This document shows positions 49,192 through 57,310 of a stretch of DNA of 64,000 nucleotides, piece by piece. Source of the DNA: Myxococcales bacterium (lineage in GTDB: Bacteria; Myxococcota_A; Polyangia; Nannocystales; Nannocystaceae); contig JACKDU010000001.1 in NCBI GenBank assembly GCA_020633335.1, positions 186,001-250,000 of the forward strand. The letters run 5' to 3'. How positions within the stretch are numbered: position 1 is the first letter of the stretch; the number at the start of each line of letters is the position of its first letter. Made by a program: the position numbers and the translations under genes. The notes below the pieces were generated by a model, which saw nothing but the letters and a program-made list of their open reading frames with translations, was not told the DNA's origin and did no database searches.

Positions 49192-50318
49192 CCACGCCGC
49201 CGCCCAACGCCGCGGGCCCGCTGCGCCCCCTCGACGTCGATCGCCTCGAGCGCCTGCGGGCGGCCGCGGCCGAGCTCGGGCTCCTCCACCTCGGCGCGGT
49301 CGATCTCGATCATCCTGGCTTTTCGGCCAGCCGCGACGCCCTCCGGCGCTTCCTCGCCGAGGGCAAGGCGGGCTCGATGGAATTCCTCGAGCGGGGGGCG
49401 GCCGCCCGCCTCGACCCGCGCCTCCTCCTGGAGGGCGCCCGCACCGTCCTGATCGCCTGCGTCCCCTACGACGGCGAGGCCGGGCCGGTCGCGCGCTACG
49501 CCCAGAGCCTCGACTACCACACGGTGATCCACAGCCGCCTCCTCGCGCTCGCCGAGCGCCTGCGCGAGCTCGTCCCCGGCGCCAGCGCGCTGGTCTGCGT
49601 CGACACCAAGCCGCTCCTCGAGCGGGCGGCGGCCGCCCTCGCCGGCCTCGGCTTCATCGGCAAGCACGGCTGTCTGATCGTACCTGGCCTCGGGAGCTAT
49701 GTGCTCCTGGGCTCGCTCCTCACCGACGCGCCGCTGGACGAGGGCCTCCGCGGGGCGGCGAAGGCGATCGCCGGCGCGCCCTGGGACGCCTGCGGGGCCT
49801 GCCGCCGCTGCCTCGACGCCTGCCCGACCCAGGCCTTCGACGGGCCCGGCGACCTCGATCCGCGGCGCTGCATCTCCTACCTGACGATCGAGGAGCGCGG
49901 GCCGATCCCGGAGGCGCTCGCGGCGAAGATCGGCGAGCGGATCGCCGGCTGCGACGCCTGCCAGGAGGTCTGCCCCTACAACGCCGGCGCCGATCGTCGC
50001 CTCCGGGCGCCGGCGTCGGCGTGGATCGATCTGCCGCCCCGCGGCCGGCGGGCGATCGACCTCGTGGCGATCGCCGACATCGGCTCGTCGCAGCAGCGGG
50101 CGCTCGCGCGCAAGACCGCGCTCCGTCGGATCCCGCGGCGACACCTCCGGCGCAACGCGATCATCGCCCTCGCCAACCGGAGGGGTCCGACGACCCCGGC
50201 GGAGGCCGGCGCGCTGATCCGCGCCGCCGCCGATCCGGACCCCGAGATCGCGGCGGTGGGCCGCTGGGCGTGCGCTCGCCGGGGGGTCGCCGGCCCCGAG
50301 GGAGAGGGCGCGACCTAG
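49188..50318 (+). CDS. queG: Epoxyqueuosine reductase
   Basis: 376 residues from GTG 49188, overlapping the Nudix stop. The two ferredoxin-like 4Fe-4S motifs CGACRRCLDACP and CDACQEVCP and the cobalamin-binding N-terminal domain (VPYDGEAGPVARYAQSLDYH) identify QueG. A C-terminal HEAT-like tail (RRIPRRHLRRNAIIALANR) binds tRNA. It reduces epoxyqueuosine to queuosine at the tRNA wobble position using B12. A dispersed dyad (49313-49332) is near the 5' end. Confidence 0.93.
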   Translation: MTTPPPNAAGPLRPLDVDRLERLRAAAAELGLLHLGAVDLDHPGFSASRDALRRFLAEGKAGSMEFLERGAAARLDPRLLLEGARTVLIACVPYDGEAGPVARYAQSLDYHTVIHSRLLALAERLRELVPGASALVCVDTKPLLERAAAALAGLGFIGKHGCLIVPGLGSYVLLGSLLTDAPLDEGLRGAAKAIAGAPWDACGACRRCLDACPTQAFDGPGDLDPRRCISYLTIEERGPIPEALAAKIGERIAGCDACQEVCPYNAGADRRLRAPASAWIDLPPRGRRAIDLVAIADIGSSQQRALARKTALRRIPRRHLRRNAIIALANRRGPTTPAEAGALIRAAADPDPEIAAVGRWACARRGVAGPEGEGAT

Positions 50319-50338
50319 GTTCTCCCCGGGCGCGCTCC

Positions 50339-50358
50339 GCCTGGCACCAGGGACAGGA
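50339..50358. repeat. Dispersed 20-bp dyad
   Basis: GCCTGGCA-CCAG-GGACAGGA matches 12 of 16 arm positions. It is non-coding, 21 nt after the QueG stop. Confidence 0.45.
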
Positions 50359-50395
50359 GCGCGGGCGAGAGTCGATGGTCGCGCCTTCGCTGGGC

Positions 50396-50401
50396 TATCA
50401 T
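50396..50401 (+). promoter_or_regulatory. -10-like TATCAT, leaderless layout
   Basis: TATCAT ends 6 nt before ATG 50408. The GCTATCATT context is identical to that before the M28 gene at 8548. Confidence 0.4.
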
Positions 50402-50407
50402 TCGAGG

Positions 50408-51310
50408 ATGCGCTGGACTCTCTCGCTCGCGATCGCCGCGCTCCCTGCGATCGCGGGGTGTTCGAAGACGAACCCGGGCTGGCTCGAGAGCGAGGGCGGC
50501 GGGGGCTCGCAGGGCACCGGGAGCACGACCACCGGCGATCCGACGAGCACGGCCACGACCACCGGCGATCCGACGACCACTGACGCCTCGTCGTCGACGA
50601 CCACCGGCGAGGAGCCGGTCATCTGCCCGACGAAGGACTACTGCCCCTTCTTTATCGACGTCGCCAGCGACCCGGACATGGGGAGCTGCAACGGGCTCGA
50701 CGCCTTCGTCGCCTTCAAGCCCGCGGCCTCGACGACCTTCTTCCGCTGCGCGAGCCTCGACACCTGCTCGGTCGACCAGTGCACCGAGCTCGAGCTCGAT
50801 CTCCCGCCGGAGTACGCGATCATCGTCAATCAGATCCCCGAGTGCAGCCAGATCGAGCACGAGAAGGCCTGGATCGGCGGGACCTGCCGGACCCGCTCGC
50901 TCGCGGTCTGGGACAGCGACGAGGACCCGAAGAGCGCCGGCCCGCGGATCATGCTGGCGGCCCACACCGCCGAGGCGCCGCCGGCGGTCGCCAGCGATCT
51001 CACGGTCACCGCGACCGACGTCCGCGCGAAGTGCGAGTGCAACACCCAGAGCTGCAACGACTTCATCGTCCCGGAGAAGGACTGGTGCTGCGGCGGGCAG
51101 GTGAGCCTCGGCGGCTACTCGATCACCAACGACCTCGGCGACGTCTTCCGCGCGGTCTACATCAGCTACATCCTCGACTACGTGTCGATCCCCTTCCGCG
51201 GCTGCAAGTACGAATTCCGGGTGACCCAGGCCCACGACGGCTTCCCCGACTGCTCCGATCAGCTCTCGTTCCAGGCGGGGTGGTTCATGCAGCGCTCGTC
51301 CTGCCAGTGA
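50408..51310 (+). CDS. Cys-rich lipoprotein, paralogue of the one at 55126
   Basis: 300 residues from ATG 50408. Lipobox at AIAGC, then a linker with repeats of TTTGDPTSTA. The body has about 15 cysteines and shares with the 55126 protein the order ICP/EACE - HE - CRTRS/CRTRG - W - CxC - WCC - GY - VTQA - C - GWF/GWY. The two genes bracket the kinase-patatin pair. Probably an outer-membrane-anchored, disulfide-stabilised binding protein. Function unknown. Confidence 0.72.
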   Translation: MRWTLSLAIAALPAIAGCSKTNPGWLESEGGGGSQGTGSTTTGDPTSTATTTGDPTTTDASSSTTTGEEPVICPTKDYCPFFIDVASDPDMGSCNGLDAFVAFKPAASTTFFRCASLDTCSVDQCTELELDLPPEYAIIVNQIPECSQIEHEKAWIGGTCRTRSLAVWDSDEDPKSAGPRIMLAAHTAEAPPAVASDLTVTATDVRAKCECNTQSCNDFIVPEKDWCCGGQVSLGGYSITNDLGDVFRAVYISYILDYVSIPFRGCKYEFRVTQAHDGFPDCSDQLSFQAGWFMQRSSCQ

Positions 51311-51319
51311 GCTCGCCGC

Positions 51320-54025
51320 TCACGCCGGGTCGACGCCGGCGATCCGCAGGGTCAGCCGCCGCGCCTCGCCCTTGCGGGTGAAGGAGAGGTCGACCTCGCC
51401 CCGGGCGCGGGCGGCCGCCATCGCCGCGTCGTAGGCCGCGGGATCGGCGATCGTGACCCCGTCGATCTCGAGGAGGGCGTCGCCGTTGCGGAGGCCGAGG
51501 CGCGCGAGGACGCTGCCGCTGCGGAGGGCGAAGAGCTTGAAGCCGTGGCGCTTGTCGTCGATCGTCAGCGGCGTGACCCGGTAGCCCGCGGCGAGGCGCG
51601 CGTGGGTCGAGAGGGCGCTCTCGAAGAGCGACGGCTCGATCCGGCAGCGGCGATCGTCGACGCAGGTGATCGCCACGCGGGCGCGGTTCGCCTCGAGCTC
51701 CACCGGGGTCGCCGCGACCTCGCGGGGCTCGCCCTCGTCGCCGTCGAGGAGGGGGCCGCGGCGGCTCGCCGGGGAGCCGAGCGCCTCCATGTCGAGCGCC
51801 GCCTCGCGCCCCGCCCGGAGCGCGAGCCGGCGGGCGCGGGCCGCGAGCGCGGCCGCCCGATCGCCGTCGCCGAGGCCCTCCTCGGCCGCGGCGAGGAGGA
51901 GGAGATCGTCGACGAGCGCCGGCGCGTCGGCGCCCAGGTGATCCTCGCGAAGCGCGAGGCGATCGCCGAGGAGCTCGACCGCCGCCCGCACCGGCTCGCA
52001 GCCCGCGTCCGCCCGCGCCGGATCGACGCAGCCGACGGCGCCGGCGTGGGCGGCGTGGCTGAGCGCGAGGACGCCGAGGTCGAGGCTCAGGGCCTCGCGC
52101 AGCGGGTGACGCCGCGGGAGCGCGCGGTAGGCGTCGTAGGCCGCGGTCCAGGTCTCGGCGAGGTGCGCCCGGCTGTGGGGCGTCGCCTCGAGGGCCTCGA
52201 GGTCGAGGGCGCGGGTGCGGGCCCGGAGATCGGGCATGCCCTCGAGGGCCTCGGTGCGGGTGACGAGGAGCGGTCGCCGGAGGCCCTCGCCCGTGGCGGC
52301 GAGGAAGGTCGCGTGGGCGAGGTCGAGCTCGACCGCGAGGCGCTTGTCGGACCACTGGTCCTTGCCCCGCTCGGCGATCACCTCGAAGCTCTCCGGCGCC
52401 CGGCTCATCGCCCGCGGGGCGAAGGCCCAGGCGATCGCCCGCCGCTTCGCCCAGCGATCGGCCCGCCGCTCGCGCTCGCCGAAGCCGCTGACGCTCGAGA
52501 GGGTCAGCTTCGGCAGCTGGCACTCGTGGACCGAGGGGATCATCGACACCAGGCCGTCGGCGTCGGCGAGCTCCGCGTCGCTCGCCTCGCCGAGGCTGGT
52601 GATCGCGGCGAGGAGATCGCGCCGGCGATCCTCGAGGCAGAGGTCGTCGCCCACGAAGGCGTCGTCGTCGGCCCGCGCCGCGCAGCGGGCGTCGTGGACC
52701 TCATGCCAGTCGGCGACCATGCGATCGAGGGCGTCGAGGATCGGCGACGCCGGCACGCCAGCGGCCCCCAGGCGCTCGCCGAGGGAGGCCCGCGCCGCGT
52801 CGCTCCAGCCGGCCTCGAGCTCGCTCCGGGTCTCGTCGCAGGCCCGCTCGGCGACCGCCGCCGCGCTGGTCTCGGGGTCCTGCGGGCGCTCGCCCTTGGG
52901 GCCGCCGCTGAGCGCGACGAGGAGCACGCCGAAGGCCATCGCCATCGCCGCGCCGCTCGCCATCGCGAAGGTGCGACCGGCCCCGCGGAGCCCGCGGTGG
53001 CTGTGGTGGCCGTGGTGGCCGAGGGCGTCGAGGAGCTCGCCCATCGACGCGAAGCGGTCGCCGGGGCGCCGCGCGAGCCCCCGCTCGAGGGTCCTTCGCA
53101 GCCAGTGGGGCGTCCGGATCGAGCGCGGCGGCGGGCTCAGCCGGCCGGCCTCGATCCGGCCCACGACCTCGCCGACGCTCGCGCCGAGGAAGGGTCGCTG
53201 GCCGAAGATCGCCTCCCACACGACCACGCAGAAGGAGAAGAGGTCGCTCCGCGGGGTCACCACCTCGCCGCGGAATTGCTCCGGGGACATGTACGCCGGG
53301 GTCCCGAGGACCGCGCCGGTGCGGGTGAGGGGGGCCTCGAGGAGCCCGCCGCTGAGCTCGGCGGTGACCTCGGCCTGCGAGGCCGGCGCGTCGCCGCCGA
53401 CGAGGGCGCCGCCGCGCGCGAGGCCGAAGTCGGAGACCCGCGCTCGGCCCTCGGCGTCGATGAGGACGTTGGCCGGCTTGAAGTCGCGGTGGACCAGGCC
53501 GGCGGCGTGGGCCGCCGCGAGCCCCTGGCCGGCCGGGATCAGGATCGCCAGCACCTCCTGCCAGGGCCGCGGGCGGCCGCCCATCCACTCCGCGAGGGTC
53601 CCGCCCTCGACCAGCTCCATGGCGATGAAGACCTGATCGCCGTGGGTGCCGGCCTCGTAGACCGGGACCACGTTGGGGTGCTTGAGGCGGGCCATCGCCT
53701 GGGCCTCGCGGAGGAGGCGCTGGCCGGCCTCGCGGTCGTCGCTCGCGCGGGCGAGCACCTTGAGGGCGACCGAGCGGTCGAGGCGGGGATCGTGGGCGGC
53801 GTAGACCACCCCCATGCCGCCAGCCCCGAGCTCGCGGATCAGCTCGAAGCGGCCGATCTTCGCGGGGGCCGCGAGATCGCCGAAGAGGCGGGCCGCGACC
53901 AGCCCGCGCACCCGCTCGCGCGGGGCGAGGGCGTTCACCGTGGTCGAGGCCGCGTCGGTGGCGGGATCGAAGGGGCCGCGGCGCGCGGGCTTCTCTGGGT
54001 CGTCGTTCAAGGCCAGGGTCATCAT
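51320..54025 (-). CDS. Ser/Thr protein kinase with C-terminal PDZ domain
   Basis: 901 residues from ATG 54025. The kinase domain (about 58-330) has GAGGMG, Lys89, HRDFKPAN (Asp181), DFG (Asp199) and SPEQ. A membrane helix near residue 350 (MASGAAMAMAFGVLLVALSG) separates it from a long extracytoplasmic domain that is helical, TPR-like in parts (EALSLDLGVLALSHAAHAG). The end (about 820-895, GFKLFALRSGSVLARLGLRNGDALLEIDG) is a PDZ domain. It is convergent with the lipoprotein gene at 50408 (stops 9 nt apart). A run of nine A on its coding strand (54087-54095) lies 62 nt upstream. Confidence 0.88.
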   Translation of the reverse strand: MMTLALNDDPEKPARRGPFDPATDAASTTVNALAPRERVRGLVAARLFGDLAAPAKIGRFELIRELGAGGMGVVYAAHDPRLDRSVALKVLARASDDREAGQRLLREAQAMARLKHPNVVPVYEAGTHGDQVFIAMELVEGGTLAEWMGGRPRPWQEVLAILIPAGQGLAAAHAAGLVHRDFKPANVLIDAEGRARVSDFGLARGGALVGGDAPASQAEVTAELSGGLLEAPLTRTGAVLGTPAYMSPEQFRGEVVTPRSDLFSFCVVVWEAIFGQRPFLGASVGEVVGRIEAGRLSPPPRSIRTPHWLRRTLERGLARRPGDRFASMGELLDALGHHGHHSHRGLRGAGRTFAMASGAAMAMAFGVLLVALSGGPKGERPQDPETSAAAVAERACDETRSELEAGWSDAARASLGERLGAAGVPASPILDALDRMVADWHEVHDARCAARADDDAFVGDDLCLEDRRRDLLAAITSLGEASDAELADADGLVSMIPSVHECQLPKLTLSSVSGFGERERRADRWAKRRAIAWAFAPRAMSRAPESFEVIAERGKDQWSDKRLAVELDLAHATFLAATGEGLRRPLLVTRTEALEGMPDLRARTRALDLEALEATPHSRAHLAETWTAAYDAYRALPRRHPLREALSLDLGVLALSHAAHAGAVGCVDPARADAGCEPVRAAVELLGDRLALREDHLGADAPALVDDLLLLAAAEEGLGDGDRAAALAARARRLALRAGREAALDMEALGSPASRRGPLLDGDEGEPREVAATPVELEANRARVAITCVDDRRCRIEPSLFESALSTHARLAAGYRVTPLTIDDKRHGFKLFALRSGSVLARLGLRNGDALLEIDGVTIADPAAYDAAMAAARARGEVDLSFTRKGEARRLTLRIAGVDPA

Positions 54026-54282
54026 CGCCGAGTCGCTCCTGCTGGGGACATGCCGCGAGGCGCCCGGATCGATCACGGCGATCGGATTTTTTTTTCGAGC
54101 GTGCGCGCGAGGTCCGCTGCGACCGCCCGGGGGCCTTCTGCGGGGTGAGGGCGGCGTGCGCAATTGGCGCGGCCTCGCGCTGGGGCCTCGCGCTCGGGCG
54201 TCCGCGGCTCGATCGACCCGCGCGCGCCGGCGGCTCGCGCGGGCGTCTGCGCAGGTCCGCGGATCGATCGAGGCCGGAGCGT
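54026..54282. other. 257-nt region between patatin and kinase genes
   Basis: It contains the T9 tract (54087-54095), which is an A9 tract for the downstream minus-strand kinase gene, and GC-rich inverted repeats. No gene is supported. Confidence 0.5.
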
Positions 54283-55020
54283 CTAGCCGTCGATCGGCTG
54301 ATCCAGCCAGCCGCGGACGTGCGCATAGGCGGTCGCCAGCGCGACCTGTCCTTCGGGCAAGCGGAAGGGGGTGACCCGCGGGAGCCCGGGGATCACCATC
54401 ACCTGGCGCTGGCCGTCGGCGCGCGGGAGCGGCTGCGGCGGCAGGAGGCGGGAGTGGGCGCTGCGCGAGGGGAGCGCGTGGATCAGCGTGCGCTCGCCGG
54501 GCGCGAGGGCCCGCAGGCCGTAGCGATCGCTGACCCCGCCGTCGACCCAGATCGATCGCCGCTCGAGGCGCGGGCGGAACATCAGCGGCACGGTGCACGA
54601 CGCCTGGATCGCCGGCGCGAGGCGGCCGCTCTCGATCACCTCGGGGCGGCGGCGGACGAGGTCGTGGATGATCGCGGCGAAGGGCGTGCGGCACTCGGCG
54701 AAGGTGCGCTCGCCGATCAGCGAGGCGAGCTTGGCCGCGAACTTGTCGCCGCGGAGGAGGCCGCCGAGGGGGAGGCCCGGGTCCCAGAAGTCGCCGCGGC
54801 GGAGGCCGACGAGCTCGTCCGTGATCTCGCTGACGTCGAGGCCCGCCGACCAGAGGCCGCCGGCCAGGGCCCCCGCCGAGATCCCGACCACCCGGCGCGG
54901 TCGGAGGCCGGCGGCCTCGAGCGCCGTGAGCACGCCGGTGTGGGCGAAGAAGCCGAAGAAGCCGGCGCTGAGGACCAGGGTGAAGGGGCGCTCGCCGAGC
55001 CACTCGCGGTGGGTGATCAC
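54283..55020 (-). CDS. Patatin-like phospholipase
   Basis: 245 residues from GTG 55020; GTG 55050 is an alternative and neither has a good ribosome site. The nucleophile elbow GISAG (in RRVVGISAGALAGGL) and the DGG dyad (SIWVDGGVSDRYG) define the patatin Ser-Asp catalytic pair, with the oxyanion region LVLSAGFFGFF in place of the usual GGGxRG. It probably hydrolyses phospholipid acyl chains. The altered oxyanion loop is unusual and may change activity. Confidence 0.78.
   Translation of the reverse strand: MITHREWLGERPFTLVLSAGFFGFFAHTGVLTALEAAGLRPRRVVGISAGALAGGLWSAGLDVSEITDELVGLRRGDFWDPGLPLGGLLRGDKFAAKLASLIGERTFAECRTPFAAIIHDLVRRRPEVIESGRLAPAIQASCTVPLMFRPRLERRSIWVDGGVSDRYGLRALAPGERTLIHALPSRSAHSRLLPPQPLPRADGQRQVMVIPGLPRVTPFRLPEGQVALATAYAHVRGWLDQPIDG
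54344..54363. repeat. Dispersed 20-bp dyad, perfect left half
   Basis: ACCTGTCC-TTCG-GGCAAGCG: the left arm is an exact consensus match, the right arm is degenerate (4 of 8). It is in the patatin gene. Confidence 0.35.
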
Positions 55021-55125
55021 GGGGCGGAGTTTGGGGCGCCGCGGCCCCACATGCAACGTCGGCGAGGGGCGGGGTGTGATCCTCGAGGTGACGCGCGGCG
55101 CCGGCCTTCGCTACGCTCCGCGGCC

Positions 55126-55947
55126 ATGGCCTCCCGCATCACGTCCCCGCTCACCGCGCCCCTCCTCGCCCTCGCCCTCGGGCTCGCCTGCAACGGCGAC
55201 GACGGGAGCGGCGCGAGCTCCGAGACCGGCACCGGCTCGAGCACCGGCGACGCGAGCAGCACCTCGACCTCGAGCACCGGCGACGCCTCGTCGACCAGCG
55301 CCGAGACCACGACCACCGGCGGCAACGAGGCCTGCGAGGCGGTCGAGCCCTTCGCCCTCAACATCGCCAACGACCCCGACACGTACGCGACCTGCGAGGT
55401 GCCCTTCGAGTTCTTCGCCAAGCGCAAGGCGGGGACCGTGACGGTCGAGCGCTGCGGCGACAACAACTGCTCGTCCTGCGATCCCAACCTCGCCTACGAC
55501 CTCGACTTCGGCTCGTCGACCGTGGTCCCCGAGGAGACCTGCCTGCGGATCGCCCACGAGACCCGCGACGTCGCCGGCGTCTGCCGGACCCGGGGCTCGG
55601 TGATCTGGCGCCTCGACCAGCCGACCTCGCCGCTGGTGGTGATGACCGCCCTCACCCCCGAGCCGCCGGCGACCCTCGATCCGGCGACCCTGACGACCAA
55701 GGCGGTCGGCGCCCGCGCGTGCACCTGCGACGCCGGCGACGCCTGGTGCTGCGACGGCGAGATCACCGGCTACGCGATCGAGTTCACGGTCGAGGGCGAG
55801 GCGCCGGTGCAGGTCGAGCCCGGGCTCGCCAACTTCAAGAACCTGAGCTACGCCGGCGCGAAGTACGAGGCGGTGGTCACCCAGGCCTACGAGGCCGCGG
55901 GCTGCGGCGTCGGCCTGACGACCGGCTGGTACCTCCGGCGGATCTAG
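55126..55947 (+). CDS. Cys-rich lipoprotein, paralogue of the one at 50408
   Basis: 273 residues from ATG 55126; a TACGCT hexamer ends 8 nt upstream. Lipobox at LAC, then a linker of STGDASST repeats. The body has the same Cys/Trp/Gly order as the 50408 protein (HETRDVAGVCRTRGSVIW, CTCDAGDAWCCDGEITGY, AVVTQAYEAAGCGVGLTTGWY). It is divergent from patatin. The pair is either an ancient duplication split by the kinase/patatin genes or a family spread over the genome. Function unknown. Confidence 0.72.
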   Translation: MASRITSPLTAPLLALALGLACNGDDGSGASSETGTGSSTGDASSTSTSSTGDASSTSAETTTTGGNEACEAVEPFALNIANDPDTYATCEVPFEFFAKRKAGTVTVERCGDNNCSSCDPNLAYDLDFGSSTVVPEETCLRIAHETRDVAGVCRTRGSVIWRLDQPTSPLVVMTALTPEPPATLDPATLTTKAVGARACTCDAGDAWCCDGEITGYAIEFTVEGEAPVQVEPGLANFKNLSYAGAKYEAVVTQAYEAAGCGVGLTTGWYLRRI

Positions 55948-55973
55948 TGTTGCCGTGTCACGGGGTCGCGGCG

Positions 55974-57281
55974 CTAGGCCCCGTCGATGTAGGGCTCGAC
56001 CAGCGGCAGGAAGCGCCCGCGCACCTGGAGCTTGCGGAGGTTGCCGTAGTGGCCGGCGATCATCCGGTTGATGAAGACCAGCTCGACCGGCGGCTGGAAC
56101 GAGGCCATCCGCTTGAGCGCCCCCGGGACCAGGCGGAGGACGTCGTCGTGGATCGTCGACGCGCCGTAGTCGAAGGCCTGGTCGGTGACGAAGGGGAGGG
56201 CGAAGGCGTCGCGCCAGGGCTTGTAGTAGTCGGGCTCGATCGCCGGCCCGGCGGGGTTGCGGACGCCGAGGTCGAGGAGGCCGCGCTCGACCGCCGGGTA
56301 GTCCTCGTCGAGCCCGGCGCGGATCGTCGCCCGGTAGGCCGTGAGCGTCGTCGGGTCGACCGCCTTGATGCAGCCGTAGTCGTAGAGGACGATCGTCCCG
56401 TCGGGCCGGAAGGCGAAGTTGCCGGGGTTGGGGTCGGCGTGGATCGCCCGGAGGTCGAAGAGCTGGGCCGCGAACATCCGGAAGATCCGCTCGCCGAGGA
56501 GGTCGCGGAGCGCCGGGTCGTAGCGCCCGTCGAGCTCGTCGATGTGATCACCTGGCTCAAAGGTCAGGGTGAGCACGCGGGCCGACGAGCGCTCGCCGAC
56601 GACCTCGGGGACGACCACCCAGGGGTGGCGCTCGCCGTGGTACTCGCGGAAGAGGCGGACGTTGTCGGCCTCGTTGCAGTAGTCGAGCTCCTCGTGGAGG
56701 CGGGTGCGGATCTCGCGGAAGACGGCGTCGAGCGCCTGGCGCGGGACCTTGACCAGGCCGCTCGCGCGGAGCACCAGCTTGAGGTGGGCGAGGTCGGAGT
56801 CGACCGCCTCGTCGACCCCCGGGTACTGGACCTTGACGACGACCTCGCGGCCGTCGTCGGTGGTCGCGCGGTGGACCTGGCCGATCGACGCGGCCGCGAA
56901 GGGCTCGCGCTCAAAGCGCTTGAAGAGGCGCTCCGGCGGCGATCCGAGCTCGCGCTCGATCTGCTCGGCGATCACCTCGAAGTCCATCGGCGGGGCCTCG
57001 CGCTGGAGCGCCTTGAGGGGCTCGGCGATCTCCCGCGGGAGGATGTCGCTGGCGATCGACGCCATCTGCCCGACCTTCATCACCGCGCCCTTGAGCTCGC
57101 CGAGGGTGCGGGCGATCAGCTCGCCGCTCCGCTCGTAGGTCGCGGCCTTGTCGGCGGCGGCGGCCTCGGCCGACTGGAAGACCGACTTGATCCGCGAGGC
57201 CGCGTAGGAGGAGGCGACCGACGCGGTCATCCCCGCGAGCCGGAGGAAGCGCTGCCCCTTGGTTGCCGGCCGCTCCGCCAT
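55974..57281 (-). CDS. UbiB/ABC1 (AarF) family atypical kinase
   Basis: 435 residues from ATG 57281. The signature KxGQ motif (AVMKVGQMAS), the AxAS loop (FAAASIGQVHRA), Lys in VVVKVQYPGV, HADPNPGNF catalytic loop and YDYG metal motif are intact. These ADCK-type kinases support ubiquinone biosynthesis or lipid homeostasis; the true substrate is not settled. The gene follows the DUF72 gene by 29 nt in one operon. A dispersed dyad lies at 56550-56569. Confidence 0.9.
   Translation of the reverse strand: MAERPATKGQRFLRLAGMTASVASSYAASRIKSVFQSAEAAAADKAATYERSGELIARTLGELKGAVMKVGQMASIASDILPREIAEPLKALQREAPPMDFEVIAEQIERELGSPPERLFKRFEREPFAAASIGQVHRATTDDGREVVVKVQYPGVDEAVDSDLAHLKLVLRASGLVKVPRQALDAVFREIRTRLHEELDYCNEADNVRLFREYHGERHPWVVVPEVVGERSSARVLTLTFEPGDHIDELDGRYDPALRDLLGERIFRMFAAQLFDLRAIHADPNPGNFAFRPDGTIVLYDYGCIKAVDPTTLTAYRATIRAGLDEDYPAVERGLLDLGVRNPAGPAIEPDYYKPWRDAFALPFVTDQAFDYGASTIHDDVLRLVPGALKRMASFQPPVELVFINRMIAGHYGNLRKLQVRGRFLPLVEPYIDGA
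56550..56569. repeat. Dispersed 20-bp dyad
   Basis: ACCTGGCT-CAAA-GGTCAGGG matches 12 of 16 arm positions. It is inside the UbiB-like gene at a GAG CCA GGT patch. Confidence 0.4.
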
Positions 57282-57310
57282 CGGCGTCCACTCTGCCCCC
57301 GCCGGCGGGC

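Noticed and set aside
53284..53293. GGACATGT in the PDZ-kinase gene as a dyad site
   Set aside because: Only one half-site; the left half is unrelated, and the codons encode the conserved kinase SPEQ region. A similar lone half at 24294-24301 was rejected for the same reason.
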